Position numbers and translations under genes: made by a program | The notes under the pieces: generated by a model | Told to the model about the DNA's origin: nothing | Seen by the model: the letters and a program-made list of their open reading frames with translations, nothing else | The model's database searches: none | Shown here: positions 12,101 through 22,987 of the stretch, one piece after another | Layout: each line of letters opens with the position of its first letter | How positions within the stretch are numbered: the first letter of the stretch is position 1 | NCBI RefSeq assembly: GCF_029227915.1 | Contig: NC_079875.1 | Span: 22,749,001 to 22,813,000, forward strand | DNA: 64,000 bases | DNA from: Hydractinia symbiolongicarpus | Taxonomy: Eukaryota; Cnidaria; Hydrozoa; Anthoathecata; Hydractiniidae | Direction: 5' to 3'

Positions 12101-15100
12101 CAGCTAAGTAAATAATTGCCATATCTGTACTTCTTTTTTCCAGTTCTCATAACACATATCAGTTTTATCACCAAGTGTCGGTGGGGCTTTGTAGTGTGCC
12201 ATCTTTAACAGGTTAGTACACGCTCTGCTACCAGTGTTAAAAGGTGAAATATGTGACTAACCTGATAATCGTTGTAGCTCTGACTTAAGTTTAACGCAAC
12301 AATCATTAAACACAACAGCAACGCAACAGTAACACAACAGCAACACAACGTTGTACCAATGTATCAGATCTGCACCAAACAGAACTAAAACCCCATCCAA
12401 CACTATTGTAATTAGTTTTACTGTCGAAACACGAACAGTAGGTTAACACTTTTATTTCAGAAAAAGTCATTGTTAATAGAGTAAAGCTCTTCTGAATAAT
12501 TATCAAGATGACATCTCAAATACTTAATGCATTGTTAAACATCGGGAATTGCTTTTTGGTCATCTAACATGTTTGACAACTCTTGACTATTCTATCACTG
12601 AGGATGACACGTTTGAGAAACTTTTCAAACTTTGAAACTTTTAATGCCACGAATTTTTGTGGACATTAACTTTTGTGGTTGGCTGATACAGTTTATTGGG
12701 CATAAATAAATATAAATTATGCAGATAAGAATTTTGTTAATTGTCACTAGAATTTAATTTTTCAGATGTTTGGATTTGAACACGTTAAGCAGAACTTACC
12801 CAGATTTTAGTAAAAAAAACACAAACAATAGTCTGTTCAATTCATGCTGATGTTGACCAGTGTAATGAGGAATGACTTTTTTGCGTGAATTGTGCAAATG
12901 TAAACAATTGTTTCTTCCAGGAAAATCTTCGAAAGTTTCAAGAGCAAGCCAAACAGTTTGAGGAGTCAGACACATTGCGTAGTGCAAAGTCTAAATTCTC
13001 TGTGTTTAGTCAACTCAAGGTGATTTCTTTATTCTTTTTGGGTCATTTATATTTGTCCTTCGATGCACCTTTGTGAGATAAAATATTTGTTTTCTATGTT
13101 ATTTTATTTTGTTTTTTAGGAAACTGTTTCACCATACACAAACAAATTGGAAGAAACAATTAAAGAGACTTCAAAAGTAGCTTCCTCTACTTTTGAACAG
13201 GTAAAAAGTATTCTTGTTTTTTGTCTTTTAGGATTATGATAAGTAAACTTATGTGAATAGTTTTGTCATATAGATATATAAAGATGCTACAGAAAGTGAT
13301 GTTTTTAAAAAAGGAAAAGAAATGACAGAGGAGGTAATTCTTTAACTTTTAAAAAGGAAGAGGTGATATGCTGCTCTAGTGCATTAAAATCAAAGTGTTG
13401 TCATATAAAACTCATATCACTTTTTTTAACAACATGTTTATTACTTTATTTAATTTAATTTTTGATTTAAACATAATCACTTTTCCCATAACTTGGGATC
13501 TGCATGTAAGTTTTGCAATCAAATTTTGTGAGTAAACGTATAGGGTGGCCTATACAAGTTTACACAGAAAATTTTATTGCAAACAAAGTTGGGTCTGGGT
13601 CGAGCAAACGAGTGTCATTTTGGCAAAAGATTTTATGTTAATCAACTCACCTTTATGATGTCTGTGCATTCATAAATTTGAATGGACATTCCTTAACAGG
13701 TCTAAAATTACTGATGACAAAAAATGTCAAAATTTGCTATTGCTTAAATATGACTAAATTATGCAGCATAAATAAATCTAAAATTCTTTAACCCTATTCG
13801 GTCTGGGGGTTTTCGAACATATTATGAGATAAAGTGAAAATATATCTTAGCGATTCTCTTTATAAAAAAGCATTAAAATGCTTTAACAAGCCTTCCCTCA
13901 GTTGGATTTTATATTAAAAGTGCAAAAGTTTTTTCTTGTATTTATTTGTTATTGCAGTTTTACTAGTTCTTCGATTCTCGAGTGCAAAAAGTTTTTTTTT
14001 TTTGATTTTTTCTCTAATTGGCATTCTGACATCTTTAATATTTTATTCATAATTAAAAAACTGTTCTTCATCTTGTCAAATTTATCCCTTAGCTTGGTAA
14101 AAGTGCAAAAGATGCAGCTTCAAAAGTCTCCAAACACGGTGAAGAGATCGGGAAAACAGACACTTATAAAACAGCTTCGCAGGTGTGTACCCTAGAATGA
14201 AGAACTTTGAGATGCCAACACATTAACTATAGAATGATTTTAATTCGAATTTAGGCATTTTCGAAAGTTCGAGAAGATTTATTTGATGACATTGCCATGG
14301 AATCTCGTCCCTACCAACGACCAGGTAAACTAGATTTTATGGTAGTAGCGTTCTTAGGCTGCATTTGGAACAGGAGGCAGCGTAATTTTCAATATGTTCA
14401 AGGAAGCGTGCTTAAAGTGCGAAGAAAATTACGATGGCATTTTACCATGTTCCTTTTGTTGTTGATATTTCTACTATATCATTTTAGAAAAATTAAAAAG
14501 AAGAACAACTCGTATGCCAGAAACGAAGAACGAGAAAACAATAGAAGCCAATGAGTATGTCGTTTTCTGATGTCATAAGATGTCCCAAAATGCAAATCTA
14601 TATTAAATTAAATCTAAGCGTTATTTGATTTTAGAGATGCCCAAGATGTGGTATTACATAAGGATTCAAAATGGCAGCAACAATGGAAAGATTTTCGAGA
14701 CAATAACCCAGTGGTGACTGGTACTTTTTAGAACATTTTTTTCCTGTACAAACGTGTTGTGGATTGTTTATGCGATTAAATAAATTTTTGTGCTTTAGGG
14801 CTTCACTCTTAATAATTTTACTCTCGCATTTCCAGAAAATTGTCAGCCTAATAATCGTTTATTTAGGCTATTTCAACACAATAAACGTTTATTTAAGCAA
14901 TGTTTTGCTCTGTTTAGGTTTGTTTTCATTGAAGACTAAATACGACGAATCGGACAATGTTGTAGTAAGGGCTACCAGAGTTGTGACAGACAAATTATCT
15001 GACGTTTTCAGTAAGTAGATTTGACATAGTCATTAAATTTGTCTTCACTGTCTTATTTCTGTTTTTTACATTTAGCTGTTGTTGTTTTTTGTCGTTGGTA

Positions 15101-16841
15101 AATGAATGACTGTACTTTATTTTAGGTGATGTCTTCTCTCAATCCGAGCAAGCTGCTACAATCGCAGAGATTGCTAAAATTGATCCAAGTTTCAATAAGG
15201 ATGATTTTGTGAAGGAGTGTGAGTTTGAAATCATACCTACAGTGCTGGAGGTACAGTTCGTGTGTTTTGGGTCTCACATGTTGCAAAAAGATATCTCTGT
15301 TATAAAATGTGATTTGTACTAAGTCATAAATTAATCCTAAGTAACTTTACACGTTTATACGTTCTATTTTTTTATATCGACTTTGCTGACGTAGCGTAAG
15401 AGATTATGGTCATCTAGTAGAATACTGTTCAATCTTTTTTTTAACTAGGCATTTCTACAAAGTGATTTGGAATGCTTGCAAGATTGGTGTCACGAAGGGG
15501 TAAATTGTTAATCATTTTTTGTATAGATCAGAGTTGCTTGGATTAAATTTCTTGTTACGAAATTAATTTTTCAGTCCAATCTTACAACATTTAGGCCATC
15601 CAGTATTTGTTGACCACTTGTTTGTGTTATTTAAATCACTAACCAACAACTATCATTTTTTTTATGTGTTTTATGTTTTCACTCTTTTTGCATGTTATTG
15701 TACAGCTTGCTTCATGGTTATTTGTAATTCATCAGAATCTTTGTGTTTGCTGGAAAGATATCAGTTCGCCATCGTTGCATTTTTTGGTTAGTTTGACTAT
15801 TGAATCATTTCTGACTTTCTGTTTAGGCTTTTAACGTCCTGTCGACGCAGATTAAACATAACGAATCTCTTGGATTGATCAATTCGTCTCGAATTTTAGA
15901 TATCAGAGATGTGGATGTAAGTAGTTTTGTCAACAGTGTTAAATAAATACAGTCCGAGGAAATAACACACGATCATGGAAAAGTGTAATGAAACATTTTA
16001 AAGTTCGCCACCACAAGTGATTACATTTGCTGTTTCCATAATTAGATTCGCACATTTTGAACTTTTCAATATTCATAACGAACTTTGGTCTAAGGTTATT
16101 TGGTTAAACCCATTCTCTTGAAACGTGCTCATTGCTGGAAACGTCTGCAAGACCATTTTCCCCGAACTTTGGGACCTTTGTAGCCCCCAAAGTGAATTTT
16201 AAACGATGCCTTTCGACTTCAGAGTATTGATTTTTGGCCTTTTTAGCAATGTTAAAAAAAGTGCCTTCCTTTCATTAATTTTGTCCACGATTGCAGGAAC
16301 TGGAATCGTTTCATGTTTTTTGTTTGCTTATTTGCTGTTTCGTATTTACTTGTTTAGCTGGCACTTGCCAAGATCATGGATCAAGGTCCTGTGCTTATTT
16401 TAACTTTTCAAGCACAACAGGTTACTATGGTGAAAGACACTAAGGGAAAAATTGTCGAAGGGGGAGTGGTATGTTTCTTTCTTTGTTTTTCTGTCTTTGT
16501 TTTTCTGTCAAGCGAAATTAACTCTTGTGTAACGCGTTGGGACACGGTATCGTTGAAGATGTTTCACTGAAAAAAAGCTTTTGACACTAGTACCAACTGT
16601 GAGATAAACGTTAGAAACAGTAAATTTAATTCCATTATATTAAAAACAGCATTCCTTATGATCGAATTATTTTTCTATTCTGTATTTCAGGGCGAAAATG
16701 ATATTTAACACTTTGTTTTAGGATCATATCGAAAGTGTGAATTACGTGTGGGCTATGTGTCGCGACCAGTCGATATTCGATCATAAACAAGCCTGGCGAG
16801 TATTGGAGTTTGGAATACAACAAGCAACGCCGTATATTTAG
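3154..16841 (+). CDS. TIMM44: Mitochondrial import inner membrane translocase subunit TIM44 (15 coding exons)
   Basis: TIM44 tethers mtHsp70 to the TIM23 channel at the matrix side of the inner membrane and drives presequence protein import. Coding exons: 3154-3285, 4667-4762, 12921-13019, 13120-13200, 13274-13333, 14093-14182, 14255-14324, 14488-14554, 14635-14720, 14918-15010, 15126-15250, 15449-15499, 15827-15916, 16358-16468, 16722-16841. All introns have GT-AG ends and the phases match throughout, giving 456 codons, close to the usual animal length of about 450. Visible landmarks are a basic N-terminus suited to mitochondrial targeting, the conserved FYQRPPSKAG-like segment, a charged helical middle, and the C-terminal Tim44 domain with LTFQAQQ and ending in VNYVWAMCRD...WRVLEFG. 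The ATG follows AG directly, so a 5' exon or spliced leader is expected. Intron 2 (about 8.2 kb) holds the copia element. Confidence 0.93.
3988..4027. repeat. 40-bp perfect inverted repeat in TIMM44 intron 2
   Basis: Arms 3988-4005 and 4010-4027 are perfect 18-base inverted copies around the loop ATAG. It may be a hairpin remnant or a very short MITE. No flanking duplication was identified. Confidence 0.8.
4776..4921 (-). repeat. 3' LTR of the copia element (146 bp, internally deleted)
   Basis: It matches the other LTR along its length but lacks two internal blocks, one near GACTAACCTGATAATCG and one covering the GTATCAGATCTGCACC block. It is therefore 68 bp shorter. A purine-rich tract (AAAAGTGGGGAAGAT on the minus strand) borders it internally, as expected of a polypurine tract. 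Confidence 0.88.
5142..6978 (-). pseudogene. copia reverse transcriptase and RNase H (broken)
   Basis: Frames 7016-6582, 6557-6222 and 6215-5142 follow one another. They contain the linker to reverse transcriptase (KMKARLVAQGFKE), then IDIKSAFLQ, LNKCIYGLVDASRCWY, and a degenerate active-site stretch reading THVDNFGWGG where YVDD is expected. RNase H follows with YNDASFANL, ADTLIQVEAAEAAFWLSNLL and CYTDSRQL. The first about 37 bases of the 6582-7016 frame belong to the inserted element. The missing active-site residue and two frame breaks show it is dead. Confidence 0.85.
6979..7628. repeat. Tandem array of a 226-229 bp unit (about 2.9 copies)
   Basis: Units begin at 6979, 7208 and 7434 with GTGAAAATCAGTGTGTTATT. 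Each unit also carries CATCGTACATT, AAATTGGTTTAGTTT, GAGCGAACATGTTGTTGTAG and an ATATATAAGTGTTGATATTG block. The third copy is cut at 7628 by the hairpin cassette. These units recur inverted at 9620-9915. Confidence 0.85.
7624..7736. other. 97-bp cassette with three strong hairpins, flanked by an 8-bp direct repeat
   Basis: CATCAGTT at 7624-7631 and 7729-7736 brackets 97 bp that are absent from the other repeat units. It folds into three consecutive hairpins: GTCC/GGAC (7663-7676), CCACT/AGTGG (7689-7704) and ATACC/GGTAT (7708-7725). Two further complementary pairs cross them: GGAGTT (7648) with AACTCC (7685), and GGCCC (7657) with GGGCC (7703). It looks like a structured small RNA or a small insertion. 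The family is unknown. Confidence 0.5.
9916..10990 (-). pseudogene. copia integrase (broken)
   Basis: Minus-strand frames 10815-10585 and 10452-9916 cover a degenerate zinc-binding/catalytic region (CQICLKFKKPKPS, LHLVDHFTRYST) and the rve core C-terminal part with ESPWSNGLVERLDAIL, which carries the catalytic-glutamate motif. The ending VRVHPC is the conserved linker after copia integrase. The reading is cut at about 9915 by the inserted foldback-like element. A frameshift lies between 10452 and 10585. Confidence 0.82.
10994..11515 (-). pseudogene. copia aspartic protease region
   Basis: The frame contains LDSGCTKTVCG, in which DSG is the retroviral aspartic protease active-site triad. It lies between the zinc knuckle and the integrase, as in copia polyproteins. 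It processes the Gag-Pol polyprotein in active elements. The frame overlaps the zinc-knuckle frame by a shift at about 11410-11515, and a stop separates it from the integrase. Confidence 0.8.
11406..12174 (-). pseudogene. copia gag with CCHC zinc knuckle (broken)
   Basis: The frame 12174-11797 contains the helical gag region typical of copia (FEKFCRPSSMTMNDYIIEFE, then the YNKLKNYDIELPEGV segment). A stop and frameshift separate it from 11681-11406, which holds a retroviral-type zinc knuckle C-x2-C-x4-H-x4-C in RCAICGSVFHWAKSC. Gag forms the particle and binds the RNA. The N-terminus near the primer site is degraded. Confidence 0.8.
12222..12233 (-). promoter_or_regulatory. Primer binding site of the copia element
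   Basis: One base inside the 5' LTR the minus strand reads TGGTAGCAGAGC. This matches the complement of the 3' end of eukaryotic initiator methionine tRNA, the usual primer of copia elements. Confidence 0.75.
12235..12448 (-). repeat. 5' LTR of the copia element (214 bp)
   Basis: This is the longer, apparently full LTR copy, with TG...CA ends. The flanking CTTTT at 12449-12453 matches 4771-4775. The primer binding site lies immediately inside it. Confidence 0.88.
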
Positions 16842-18885
16842 GCGCATGCGCACGACAGAAAAAATAAAACAACGACCAACAAGACTGCGGAACGTTAGTA
16901 ACGTTGATAATAATAGAAGGACTCCCGAAAGAGGTTCGTGTGTCCTTCCTTTATGCCGATACAAAAGAAATTCATGTGTACAAACAATTGACTGAGACGG
17001 AGGAAATGAGATTATCTTATATGTAGCTTTATTTTTATCATCTATTTTTTCCTAATTTTTTTGAATTACCATAAAAATTCACACTTTTAAAGGTCTGTAC
17101 TTTGCAGTTTTTTTGTAGGGCGAGCGCTTCTTCAAGAGAAATCGAGAGAGAGAGAGAGAGAGAGAGAGAGTTGAAACTGTACGTTCTTCAAGTATTATGT
17201 ATTAAATTGTCCGGTTAGGAAATTTAAAAAAGTTTTATGTACGGATTGAACTATGGGAATAATAATAAGGAATCCGGAAGCGTTTCTTATTGTGTACAAT
17301 TTTTATCTGTGGATACTTTCTACGACCTTGAAGAGAGTATTCAGGGAATTACTTTTCGCGAATTTTGCGAGTGTTTATTATTTTTGTGAAAATTGTTTCC
17401 CGCGAAAATTATTGAGAAACTCACGAAATTCACGAAAATAAATGGTGAAATTTGTTTTTTCTTCAAAAAACGATTTACATTTTTGCCTTATAACTTTAGC
17501 AGCCTTCATTGCCCGTAAACCAGTATAAGTTGGGAAAAGATTATTCAATCCCATGAAATATTATTCAGCCCAACCATTTATTAAATTTATAAGCAGACAA
17601 ATTTTACATCGGAACAATGTTTGGATAAATTTTTGTATATTTTTTTCCAGCCAATCTTAAGAATATATATTTTTACTTTGCTAAAGAAAACTTAACACCA
17701 ATACACGAAGTTTATTACAGAGAAAACAAAACAAAACAAGAAGCCCTGCGGCTTAAAGATTTCCGCCATTAGCAATAATCTGAAAAAGTACTGAACTTAG
17801 AGGACTGAGTAATATGGGGGAACAAAATCATTAAATATTCTAAAATTTGAAAATTCAATTTTTGATTATTATTATTGTAACTGTAAATCATAGCTAACTT
17901 AACTTACATAAACTTCATTTCTCTATAAGAATAATTTTAAAAGAAAAATGATAAACCTGAAAATTGATGAACAATAAAAACAAAATAAGAACAACGGCAA
18001 GGCTGAACATTTATGGATTTCCACTTTTTCTCTGAAAAACAACTTGGAAAATATCTTTTTTTACATAATCAGTTACGAAAGGTTATTTTCAGACTACATA
18101 TTCATTTTTTGATTTCCGCCGACCGCTACGCAAGGCGGAATCTTTAAAATCGCCTTGAGGGATACAGAGAGAGACAGCGCAGCTAGGCTGGATGCACGGG
18201 GTTGTGATATTTAGGCTTTAGGCTAAAATATTGGCGCGGACCCTGTCATTGTTATTACCTGAGAAGACAATAGGAAAGCTTCGTTTCGTTTACAACTAAT
18301 AAGAGTACAGATTTTAAATAATCTGATCTTCACGATCTTCTAGTATTCTACATTCCTTAGCCAAATCTTTGGACTATGACCAAAAGCATTTTGAATTCTT
18401 GTTGTACGAATCTTGTCCTTTGGCTGTGCCTGTCGGAAATTTTTTTAGGGTTGGCTTGCTGGTGGGAACTCCAGAGTAGTTTATATTATAGTATACTTGA
18501 TATAAGGTAAGAATTATTGTATTTTGATTAGCTAGCTGGTGTTTTTAGCTGATCTGCACATGTCTTTGTCCAAGAAGCTAGCTAAGCTATAGCTAGAATA
18601 GGTAAAGCTAGCTAGCTAGCTACCAGAAAAGCAAAGTTTTTAGTTGTGTTAATAGTTAGCCAACTGGACGTAGGTAGCTACCCCTTTTTTCTTTAGTTTT
18701 ACAAGGGTTTTAATTATCCATTTCATTTCCCAACCAACCAGACGCATTTTAGGTACAAAATATTTTTTTCGATTGGATTAAATTATACTTGAATTTTGTA
18801 AAATCACTTGTCCCTAGCTACAGTTAACCCCATCATATTGTAGCTAGCTAGTTAGACATGTTTCATTATGACAAAAACATAACAA
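16842..18885. other. TIMM44 3' flank and intergenic DNA
   Basis: It contains the presumed 3' untranslated region and a GA microsatellite. Clusters of GCTAGCTA tetranucleotides lie at 18535-18625 and 18840-18855. No gene is supported. Confidence 0.55.
17144..17170. repeat. (GA)n microsatellite
   Basis: Thirteen or so uninterrupted GA repeats lie downstream of TIMM44. Confidence 0.95.
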
Positions 18886-19747
18886 CAATTCTAAGAAAAC
18901 TTGGGAAGTAATGAAAGAAATAATTGGAAAAACTAAAATTAAAGGAAACACGTTTTCTAAATTATTACATACAGAAAACGGACCAGAAGATAGTCAATCT
19001 AAGATGGCTGAAGAATTCAATACATTCTTTACTAATATTGGACCTAAATTAGCTAGTAAGATTCCAGAAGTTTCTAATTCTATTGAAGATTATCTAACAA
19101 GAACTGAAAATAAAATTGGTGATAGTGACTTAACTTTTGAAGAATTTGAAACGGTTTAAGTCTACTCCAAAAAAACAAAGCAACTGGAACAGACAGCCTC
19201 AATTGTAACTTAATGATAGAGATCTACAAGGAAATCAAAGATCCACTTTTTTAAAGTAAATGTATAAATAAGAATGTTTTTCCTGACGATCTCAAAATAG
19301 CCAAAGTTATACCCATTTTTAAAGCAGGTGATTCAACTGGAGTAGGGAAATTACCGACCTATATCTGTTCTTCCAATTTTTTCAAAAATTTTAGAGCGCA
19401 TTATATATAATAGAATTTATTCTTATCTCAATAAACATAATCTTTTTTCTAGACAATTTGGATTTCAAAAAAATACCTCAACTGAGCATGCCATTTTGCA
19501 ATTAGCTGATGATATCATAAAAGGTTTTTCTAAAGGAGAAGTAACACTAGGAATTTTTATTGACTTGACTAAAGCTTTCGATACAGTAAATCATGAGATC
19601 TTATTACAAAAACTAGAATATTACGGAATTACAAACAAAACTCACAAACTGTTAAAAAATTACATTAAAAATATCAAGCAGCATGTTTCTTATGATAATC
19701 ACAAACTTTCAGAAGCTTCGAATATAATTTGTGGAGTACCACAGGCC
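18886..19747 (+). mobile_element. 5'- and 3'-truncated non-LTR (LINE) reverse transcriptase fragment
   Basis: Three frames give the N-terminal half of a LINE reverse transcriptase: KTWEVMKEIIGK, then AEEFNTFFTNIG, AKVIPIFKAGD, PISVLPIFSKILERIIYNR, FGFQKNTSTEHAI, FIDLTKAFDTVNHEILLQKL and ICGVPQ. The fragment stops exactly where the domain should continue with the catalytic block. The polymerase-bearing element starts there without a gap. Order and motifs fit a CR1/L2/jockey-like LINE; the clade cannot be set from this piece. Confidence 0.85.
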
Positions 19748-22391
19748 CTCCTAGAACCATTGAATCAGCAGCCCACGTCTGATTTAACATTATCTCCCAA
19801 CATATCCCTGTAAGTGTTGCAATCTACAATAGTTTACAAGCACATCCTACCTTCATCATGAATGAAGACCCAAAAGTGCTTGTGCAAAAATTTGTTGATC
19901 AACTGGAGCAGAGACAGATCCGGATTGTTCAAAAAGTTGAACTGATATATCCCAAGCCGGATGATTTCGATATGCTCCCGGAACAAACTCAAAATGCTTG
20001 GCACGAGTGGATAAATCAAGTGACAGTGATAGGCTTTAACAACGGTAAATATGATATAAACCTGATAAAGCGGTATTTTGTCGAACGAATTGCGGATGAT
20101 GATAATATCAAAGTGGCGAAAAAAGATAACGATTATATGTTTCTAACCACTTCAAAGTTCAAATTCATCGATATTAAAAATTTCCTCGCACCAGGCCTGA
20201 GTTATAATAAATGGCGCAAGTCATTGGATTGCAATCTCAAAAAATGTCGGCCCAGTCAATCATGAGGTGTTTTATAGCAAACTCAGTGATAGAAACTCAC
20301 TCTCACCCGAAGATCACCAGACGTTCAGGGGTGAGTTTTTTAAGAAGGGATGCGTCACGATGCTTGTTTGGTTAGCAGAATACAATATGGCCGATGTAGT
20401 CCCATTTGTTGAGGCTGTAGACAAGACCCGCAACACGTATTACGAGAATGAGATTGACATTTTGAAGGATGCAGTGAGCATCCCGGGTGTGTCTATGCGG
20501 TATGTACTGAACAAATCCTTGCGGTTGAACCCGGATATAAAGCTTTATGCCCCAGGGGATCCATGTAAGCATAAATGTGAGGCTTGTTGTACCAAGGCGT
20601 TATGTAAGGCCTGCAAGGAGGTTCAAAAATCTTGTACACAGTGTGCAAAGAACGAGGCGTATGAGCTCCTGCAAACTGGCATGGTGGGTGGCCCAGCGAT
20701 CTTATTTTGCAGGTACCATGAGAGTAATGTTACAGGTATCAGATCGCATATTTATAACGAACCGAAAAAATGTAGAACCATCCTAGGATATGACGCCAAT
20801 ATGCTCTACCCGAGCACCCTACTCCAAGATTTCCCTTGTGGTAAGGAGAAGCTGATCAAAATAGCAGATCCTGCTGGAGAACTAGATGTTCTAATGGAGA
20901 GCATTCTAGATGGATCGCTATTCAGGTTTGCTCAAGTTGATATTGAAGTGCCTACTGAGTTGTACGAAAAATTCAGCGAGATGTCCCCGTTATTTGTGGT
21001 TAGAGAGATCCCTGACAATCAAATCCCTCAGCATGTACACGATTATTTAAACAAGACAGAGCGAAAACGTATACCGGGCATTAAAAAGCTGTTGGGAGTG
21101 ATGAAAACTGAGAAGATCCTGCTTTGTACGGACCTGCTTAAATGGTACCTGGAGCATGGTTTAAAAATTACGGCTTGCTACCAGCTACTCAAGTACTCAC
21201 GTGGTAAACCATTTGCGTGGTTTCCTGAGGAAATCTCGGATGCGCGTCGCCAAGCAGATAAAGACCCCGATAAGCGCATCGCTGGCGATACTGCAAAATT
21301 AAATGGCAATAGCTTCTATGGGAAAATGATAGAGGACCTGGCGAGACATAAAAATACCACATTTACAAGGGATGAAAAGATAGTAGATTCAGCAATGAGA
21401 AGCCCTTACTTGGAGGATCTTGAAGAGATTGGAGAGGCATACGAAGTAAGGCGGCTTAAACAAGGCGTTTCCATAAATAGGGCATATCAATGTGGAATCC
21501 TAGTGTAGCAATTGGCAAAATTTTGGATGCTTGAATTTTACTATGATTTTCTCGACAAGTACGTAGATCGCCGAAATTTTGAGTACATTTATATGGACAC
21601 GGACTCAGCGTACTTTAACATCTCTTGGAGAAACCTACGTGATGTTGTTCGTCCCGAATTACTCGAGCAGTACGATGAGGATGTTAAAAACTGGCTAGTC
21701 ACCGATAAATATTCAAGTAGAACAGGAGGGTTATTTAAAGAAGAATTCATTGGTTCGAGAATGATTGCTTTAACAGCCAAGTGTTATTTCGTCGAAGGTA
21801 AAGATGGCACTAAGTTCTCGTGTAAAGGCATGTCGAAAAGGCAAAATGAATTGACATGGTGTAGGTATATGGGAGCACTGAAGGAAACCACGCAAATGGT
21901 TTACCACGTGAGTACTTGAGTAGCTGGTAGCAAGCCGTAATTTTCAAACCATGCTCCAGGTACCATTTAAGCAGGTCCGTACAAAGCAGGATCTTCTCAG
22001 TTTTCATCACTCCCAACAGCTCGAGCAGTACGATGAGGATGTTAATAACTGGCTAGTCACCGATAAATATTCAAGTAGAACAGGAAGGTTATTTAAAGAA
22101 GAATTCATTGGTTCGAGAATGATTGCTTTAACAGCCAAGTGTTATTTCGTCGAAGGTAAAGATAGCACTAAGTTCTCGTATAAAGGCATGTCAAAAAGGC
22201 TAAATGAATTCACATGGTGTAGGTATATGGGAGCACTGAAGGGAGAGCTGGATACTGCAAAAAATCTGAGCTTCCGGGTACATAATCAAGGGATGGTTAC
22301 ATATCAGCAAAATAAGCTAGGTCTATCGGCGTTCTATGACAAAGGGGTAGTGCATGAGGATGGTGTTCATACAAAGCCATTAGAATTATAA
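19748..22391 (+). pseudogene. Protein-primed family B DNA polymerase, element 1 (N-terminus missing, broken)
   Basis: It replicated the element DNA. Frames 19858-20265, 20267-21508, 21512-21919 and 21951-22391 hold an exonuclease-like region (VIGFNNGKYDINLIKRYF near 20020), a cysteine cluster (CKHKCEACCTKALCKACKEV near 20567), palm motif A (YDANMLYP near 20790), motif B (KLNGNSFYGKM near 21296) and motif C (YMDTDSAYF near 21590). The cysteine cluster and motif A form distinguish it from the polymerase of element 2. Breaks are a TGA near 20263, a TAG near 21506, and a local duplication with an inverted insert (21661-22243). The 5' part is replaced by LINE sequence. Confidence 0.85.
21661..22243. 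repeat. Tandem duplication of 224 bp separated by an inverted copy of upstream polymerase sequence
   Basis: 21661-21884 and 22020-22243 are near-identical direct copies starting CTCGAGCAGTACGATGAGG. The 135 bp between them is the reverse complement of about 21097-21230 of the same gene. This is a single complex rearrangement rather than two independent insertions. Confidence 0.85.
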
Positions 22392-22413
22392 GTGATGACT
22401 CTTGTCCCAAAGT

Positions 22414-22438
22414 TTGTATATACTGATAGTATATACAA
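22414..22438. terminator. Hairpin after the element 1 polymerase gene
   Basis: TTGTATATACT / AGTATATACAA form a perfect 11-bp stem with loop GAT. It lies 23 bases after the polymerase stop and 7 bases before the next start. Confidence 0.6.
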
Positions 22439-22444
22439 CAAAAA

Positions 22445-22927
22445 ATGGAGGAGACCAAGTGCTGTTCAAACTGTAAAAAACCTTGTTCTTTGGATAATTT
22501 TAAGATCCAACGGGATGGCGAATGGACAAAATGGTGTATAAAATGCCTCAACCGTATGAAGACGACAAAGGAACGAAACAAATGCCATCATAAAAAATAT
22601 CAGGGTCTTTGTAAAGAATGTGATTTCCCTGGGTATCATCATAAACTTATTCTAGATAGGATTCGCGTTGCTCTAAAATATGATACAGAGATAGCTTCAA
22701 CAGAGTACCTAGGGTGCGGTATCTGCACATTCATTGGTCACATCCAAGCTCAATTTAGAGATGGGATGTGCTGGAGCAATAGAGGTCAATGGCAGTTCGA
22801 TCATAAAATATCAGTTAAATATCGAGAAAATGGCGTTGCCCCAAGCGAAGAATTACAGCTTGTGCATGTGCAACCCATGTGAAAAAATGAAAATCAGTCC
22901 AAAGGCTATCGATTTATAACCGAGTAG
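22445..22927 (+). pseudogene. Zinc-ribbon plus HNH-like nuclease protein
   Basis: The N-terminus has a zinc ribbon (CSNCKKP at residues about 7-13, then CIKCLNRM about 25 residues later). A second cysteine/histidine cluster follows. The C-terminus has CW...WQFDHKISVKY and LVHVQPM, like the DHI-V...NLQPLW core of HNH endonucleases encoded by phages and large DNA viruses. An in-frame TGA at 22880-22882 sits where the family has tryptophan, and the frame continues to 22927 with NENQSKGYRF. It follows the polymerase directly. It could act in recombination or DNA processing; that role is inferred. In element 2 the related zinc-ribbon gene sits upstream of the ATPase region instead. Confidence 0.65.
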
Positions 22928-22944
22928 TTTAGCGCGCTTTATTC

Positions 22945-22969
22945 AAGGGTGTTGTCCAGCGACACCTTT
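22945..22969. terminator. Hairpin after the HNH-like gene
   Basis: A 10-bp stem with two G-T wobbles (AAGGGTGTTG pairing with CGACACCTTT) closes the loop TCCAG. It lies between the HNH-like stop and the next start at 22988. Confidence 0.5.
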
Positions 22970-22987
22970 ACACAAAGCTGCAAATAA

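Larger units (their letters stand above)
4776..12448 (-). mobile_element. Ty1/copia-type LTR retrotransposon, antisense in TIMM44 intron 2
   Basis: The two LTRs (4776-4921 and 12235-12448) begin TGTTAAAAGG and end GGTTAACA. A 5-bp target duplication CTTTT (4771-4775 and 12449-12453) brackets the element. On the minus strand the order is 5' LTR, primer site, gag with zinc knuckle, protease, integrase, reverse transcriptase/RNase H, purine tract, 3' LTR. Integrase before reverse transcriptase is the copia order. All frames are broken. A separate foldback-like element (6979-9915) interrupts the pol gene after the integrase C-terminal region. The element is antisense to TIMM44 and TIMM44 splicing signals are intact, so it is tolerated as intronic cargo. 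Confidence 0.92.

Noticed and set aside
13902-14195. Separate 97-residue gene
   Set aside because: It overlaps TIMM44 exon 6 in another frame and is intronic, low-complexity sequence upstream.
16656-16995. Genes on either strand at the TIMM44 end
   Set aside because: Shadows of the last TIMM44 exon and its flank.
18535-18625. GCTAGCTA clusters as a functional repeat or binding array
   Set aside because: Irregular simple repeats that also occur near 52470; no structure beyond simple sequence.
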